Of a DNA stretch of 64,000 bases, positions 61,647 through 64,000 are shown in pieces; the stretch's first letter is position 1, and each line of letters starts with the position of its first letter. The notes beneath the pieces are model-generated. The model was not told the DNA's origin. It saw only the letters and a list, made by a program, of their open reading frames with translations, and did no database searches. The stretch covers positions 2,362,001-2,426,000 of the forward strand of contig NC_061773.1 of NCBI RefSeq assembly GCF_022458985.1, given 5' to 3'. The position numbers were made by a program, and so were the translations under genes. This DNA comes from Mugil cephalus. Lineage: Eukaryota; Chordata; Actinopteri; Mugiliformes; Mugilidae.

Positions 61647-62175
61647 ATGTCAGACCTGGAGAGCAGCATGGTCACTATTATCCAGGCTTTCCACAAATAC
61701 TCGGGTCACAAGTGTAAGTTGAAGAAAGCGGAGCTTAAAGCACTCATCAACAACGAGATGAACCATTTCATAATGGTGAGTTATGGCTGTTATAGATGGT
61801 ACGTTTGTGGCAGCATAATGATCATGATAACTTGTTAATACAACACATAGATAAGGCTGACATTTACGTTCACTAAATGCTGAATTTGAAATACTTGTCA
61901 GAAAACATCAGATGACGTAGCATGTGAACATTAAGTTAAAAGTTATGAGAATGAACTTTTCTGCTGTGTAATGAGCATTTCAGTACAGTCTTGTTTAAGT
62001 TACTGTCCATCTTTCTGAACAGAAAATCCAAGAGAATGAAACGCTGGATGAGCTGTTTGCCGATCTTGACCAGAATGGAGACCTGGAGATTGACTTCAAG
62101 GAGTTCATTGCCCTCATCGCCATGGTCACCTCAGCATGCCACGAACTCTTCGTCCCGAGCCACCATGATAATTAG
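61647..62175 (+). CDS. S100-family EF-hand protein (S100B/S100A1-like), 93 aa
   Basis: Small dimeric calcium sensor. Two coding exons, 61647-61775 and 62023-62175, with the intron between the EF-hands as in all S100 genes. MSDLESSMVTIIQAFHKYSG is typical of the S100B/S100A1 group. The canonical second loop DQNGDLEIDFKE (59-70) has all calcium ligands. The C-terminus MVTSACHELFVPSHHDN keeps the S100B-like CHE(L/F)F helix. The first, S100-specific loop reads SGHKCKLKKAE, three residues shorter than S100B's SGREGDKHKLKKSE; S100A10 has a similar three-residue shortening and does not bind calcium there. Site I is therefore probably weak or dead, site II active. The exact orthology group in fish could not be set. 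Confidence 0.9.
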
Positions 62176-62630
62176 TTAGCATCTGTAATCATAACCCATT
62201 AAAAATGTGAGGAACACAGTAGCAGTGTCAGCCTTTTTCTACGGGGGCAATGATTGATCGCACACTGTTGCCCATAAAGTCTGAATATGATGTTTGTTTG
62301 TTTTTTACCTCTCCCGAAATCCTTATGACAGTGTGATTTACTTTTGATAGATGTGAAAGTGTAGATCTTCTCAAAACATTGTAATTGTTAATCTCTCATA
62401 TCAGCTATATGTATAAACAGGAATGGAAAGATTGTGAAAATGAAAAATGATTCCTACTTTATGGGCAACAGTAGTGTATAAGAGTGACCAACTTGTATCA
62501 TTTGTTGTGTAATTGTTGACTAAAATTTGACATATAAATGATCATCACACACTCATACATTTCAAACAACTGTCACTGGATTGTGTCTTAGATAATCTTG
62601 TTGATTTAAAGTACCTGAAGTGTAACTCTG
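62176..62630 (+). other. S100 3' UTR and downstream DNA
   Basis: An ATTAAA (62199-62204, CCCATTAAAAATG) comes soon after the stop and could be the poly(A) signal. The remaining DNA is AT-rich and unremarkable. Confidence 0.45.
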
Positions 62631-62638
62631 GTGATATA

Positions 62639-62748
62639 CAGTGCATGTGGAAAGTATTCACAGACTTCACAGAAAAAAATAAAAAGGCTGTAACATAGCA
62701 AAATGTGGAAAAAGTGAAATGCTGTGAATACTTTTCTGGATGTGCTGT
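62639..62748. mobile_element. Collapsed Tc1-type inverted-repeat relic
   Basis: CAGTGCATGTGGAAAGTATT at the left and CTGTGAATACTTTTCTGGAT ending at the right are inverted copies of a fish Tc1 terminus (CAGTGCATCCGGAAAGTATTC). Only about 60 bases remain between the arms, including CAAAATGTGGAAAAAGTGAA, the usual inner terminal sequence. Confidence 0.75.
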
Positions 62749-63082
62749 AATCCAGTGGCACAACTGCAGGTTCTGACCAGACCATCACTCACATAGAAGA
62801 GTAGAAATGTGATATTTGTGAATGCACCGGTTTTTGTGTGTGAGTGTATCAGTACTCAGGGATCTCAAGAAGGGGGAGGACATACATATAGCTTCACAAA
62901 GTGACCAAACAGCTCCTCCTTGTGGAGAATTTGCAGCCTGCACAATATTAATTATCATTACAAGGAGGTCCCTTACTTAGTTTATGAAATAACACAATTC
63001 TTCTTCCTGCCTTTGTCCTCTCAGATCATTTCACATTTACAATGTGGAACTTACTATGTTGAGGTTCACATTCAACATAGAT

Positions 63083-63232
63083 TCACTCCCTCAGAGTACG
63101 TTCCAGGAAATCAAGGATTTTCTTCCAGGCATCTTCTTGGGCAGCAGCATGTTGTGCTTGGTGACCTCCCCACAGAGTGATCACTGCAGGGGGTAAAATA
63201 ATAATGATAATAATAATAATACTAATAATAAC

Positions 63233-63277
<45 letters not shown>

Positions 63278-64000
63278 TGATGTAAAGAAGTGTAGCTCAA
63301 ATAAAATGCATAAGCAATAATATAAAAAGTAAATCTGGGATCAAGCTCACGTTTTACTGGTTTAAAGCTCCACAGGGACGATCTTGCGTTTGGTGAGTAA
63401 GGCGGCTCAATCAGGTGACCAGCACCAGGGTATGACAAACGGGTTAAGAGCTGGGGTTTACCTGCAGCCCTCAGGGTCTCCTCAATCTGTCAAAAAATAA
63501 AGCAGTCATAAAAAGAGTCATAAGATAAGATGGTATAATTAATAAACATTAAAGAAATACAAAAAGATACAATTACTGTACATAAAAGAGCAGTAAAGCA
63601 GATAAAGTGATTGAGTTATTGATATTTAAAGATTAAGACTATTCAACTGCAACATACTGTATAGTACAACAGATTCTCTAGGTATTTAATTATCATTTCT
63701 CAAATGAGTCTCAAAGAATAAATTAGACAGTCTACCACGTCTGCGTTCTCAATGCTGGAAGCGCTCAGATCATCTTCACCCACTATGTACATTAATGGAC
63801 AGCTGAGGTTCTCTAGCTGCAAAAACACACAAGAGGTGATTAGATAGTAGGGTTTGTAAAAATTATACAAGGCACGTTCGGTCTTTGTGCATGATAATCT
63901 TTACACCTGTTAGTGTGTTTGTGCTTACACATCACCTTCACTATGGTCTCAGGGAGAAGATTAGAAGGCAAAGAGACTTCCCTGAAAGACACGTGGCCTT
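63083..64000 (-). CDS. BAAT / acyl-CoA thioesterase family enzyme, 3' end, truncated by right edge
   Basis: The family hydrolyses acyl-CoAs (ACOT1-6) or conjugates bile acids and fatty acids to taurine/glycine (BAAT). Exons (minus, transcript order): 63936-64000 (partial), 63736-63816, 63351-63486, 63083-63183; frame continuous to TGA. Seen: PSNLLPETIVK, then CPLMYIVGEDD with the catalytic-type Asp, SYPGAGHLIEPPYSPNARSS with the catalytic-type His, and the terminus WGGHQAQHAAAQEDAWKKIL. These match the C-terminal alpha/beta hydrolase part of the family. The nucleophile (Cys in BAAT, Ser or Cys in ACOTs) lies outside the window, so BAAT and ACOT cannot be told apart here. The last intron carries an (AAT)n microsatellite beside the acceptor. 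Confidence 0.88.
63196..63277 (+). repeat. (AAT)n microsatellite, about 80 bp
   Basis: AAT/ATA trinucleotides, slightly impure at the left. It lies in the last intron of the BAAT/ACOT-family gene, ending about 13 bases from that gene's 3' splice site. Confidence 0.95.

Noticed and set aside
61703-61720. GTAAGT within S100 exon 1 (AAGTGTAAGTTG) as a splice donor
   Set aside because: The frame reads on through KLKKAELKALINNEM, matching S100 proteins, and the normal donor is at 61775/61776.

Overview
This window is vertebrate nuclear DNA, almost certainly from a teleost fish. The genes have many short exons with GT-AG introns, the proteins match vertebrate families at full length, (CA)n/(AAT)n microsatellites are frequent, and decayed Tc1/mariner elements of the kind common in fish lie in introns and gaps. 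No prokaryotic or viral coding region, tRNA, rRNA or CRISPR array was seen.

Layout, left to right. (1) Minus strand, 1-3522: the first part of syntaxin-16 (stx16), which runs off the left edge. (2) Plus strand, about 5338-18700: a complete 23-coding-exon type I diacylglycerol kinase, dgka; intron 10 holds a dead Tc1 element and intron 13 a nested repeat block. (3) Plus strand, about 21985-27650: the immediate-early orphan nuclear receptor nr4a1, with a 5' UTR exon about 1.5 kb upstream of the coding exons. (4) 27.7-34.9 kb: no gene recognised; a Tc1-like element and long (CA)n and poly(T) tracts. (5) Plus strand, about 34.9-38.7 kb: a compact 215-residue TANK-like gene with a PxQCT TRAF-binding motif and a C-terminal C2H2 finger. 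(6) Minus strand, 43646-46379: nab2, co-repressor of EGR factors. (7) Plus strand, about 48.06-55.6 kb: dnajc14, an ER membrane J-protein. (8) Minus strand, 56631-58905: inpp1, inositol polyphosphate 1-phosphatase. (9) Plus strand, 61647-62175: a 93-residue S100 protein. (10) Minus strand, 63083-64000: the 3' end of a BAAT/acyl-CoA thioesterase family gene, running off the right edge.

The genes do not form an operon-like unit, but several share a signalling theme. dgka and inpp1 act on phosphoinositide-derived messengers (diacylglycerol and inositol phosphates). nr4a1 and nab2 belong to the immediate-early transcription programme. stx16 and dnajc14 act in endomembrane traffic and ER quality control. 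The order mixes genes that in human lie on 12q13 (DGKA, NR4A1, NAB2, DNAJC14) and on 2q (TANK, INPP1), as expected of a block from ancient genome duplication. The best candidate for something little described is the short TANK-like gene beside nr4a1. Secondary candidates are the S100 protein with a shortened first calcium loop and an in-frame, stop-free intron inside a dgka C1 domain.

Exon boundaries were assigned by hand from splice consensus, reading-frame continuity and recalled family sequences. No alignment or transcript data were available.
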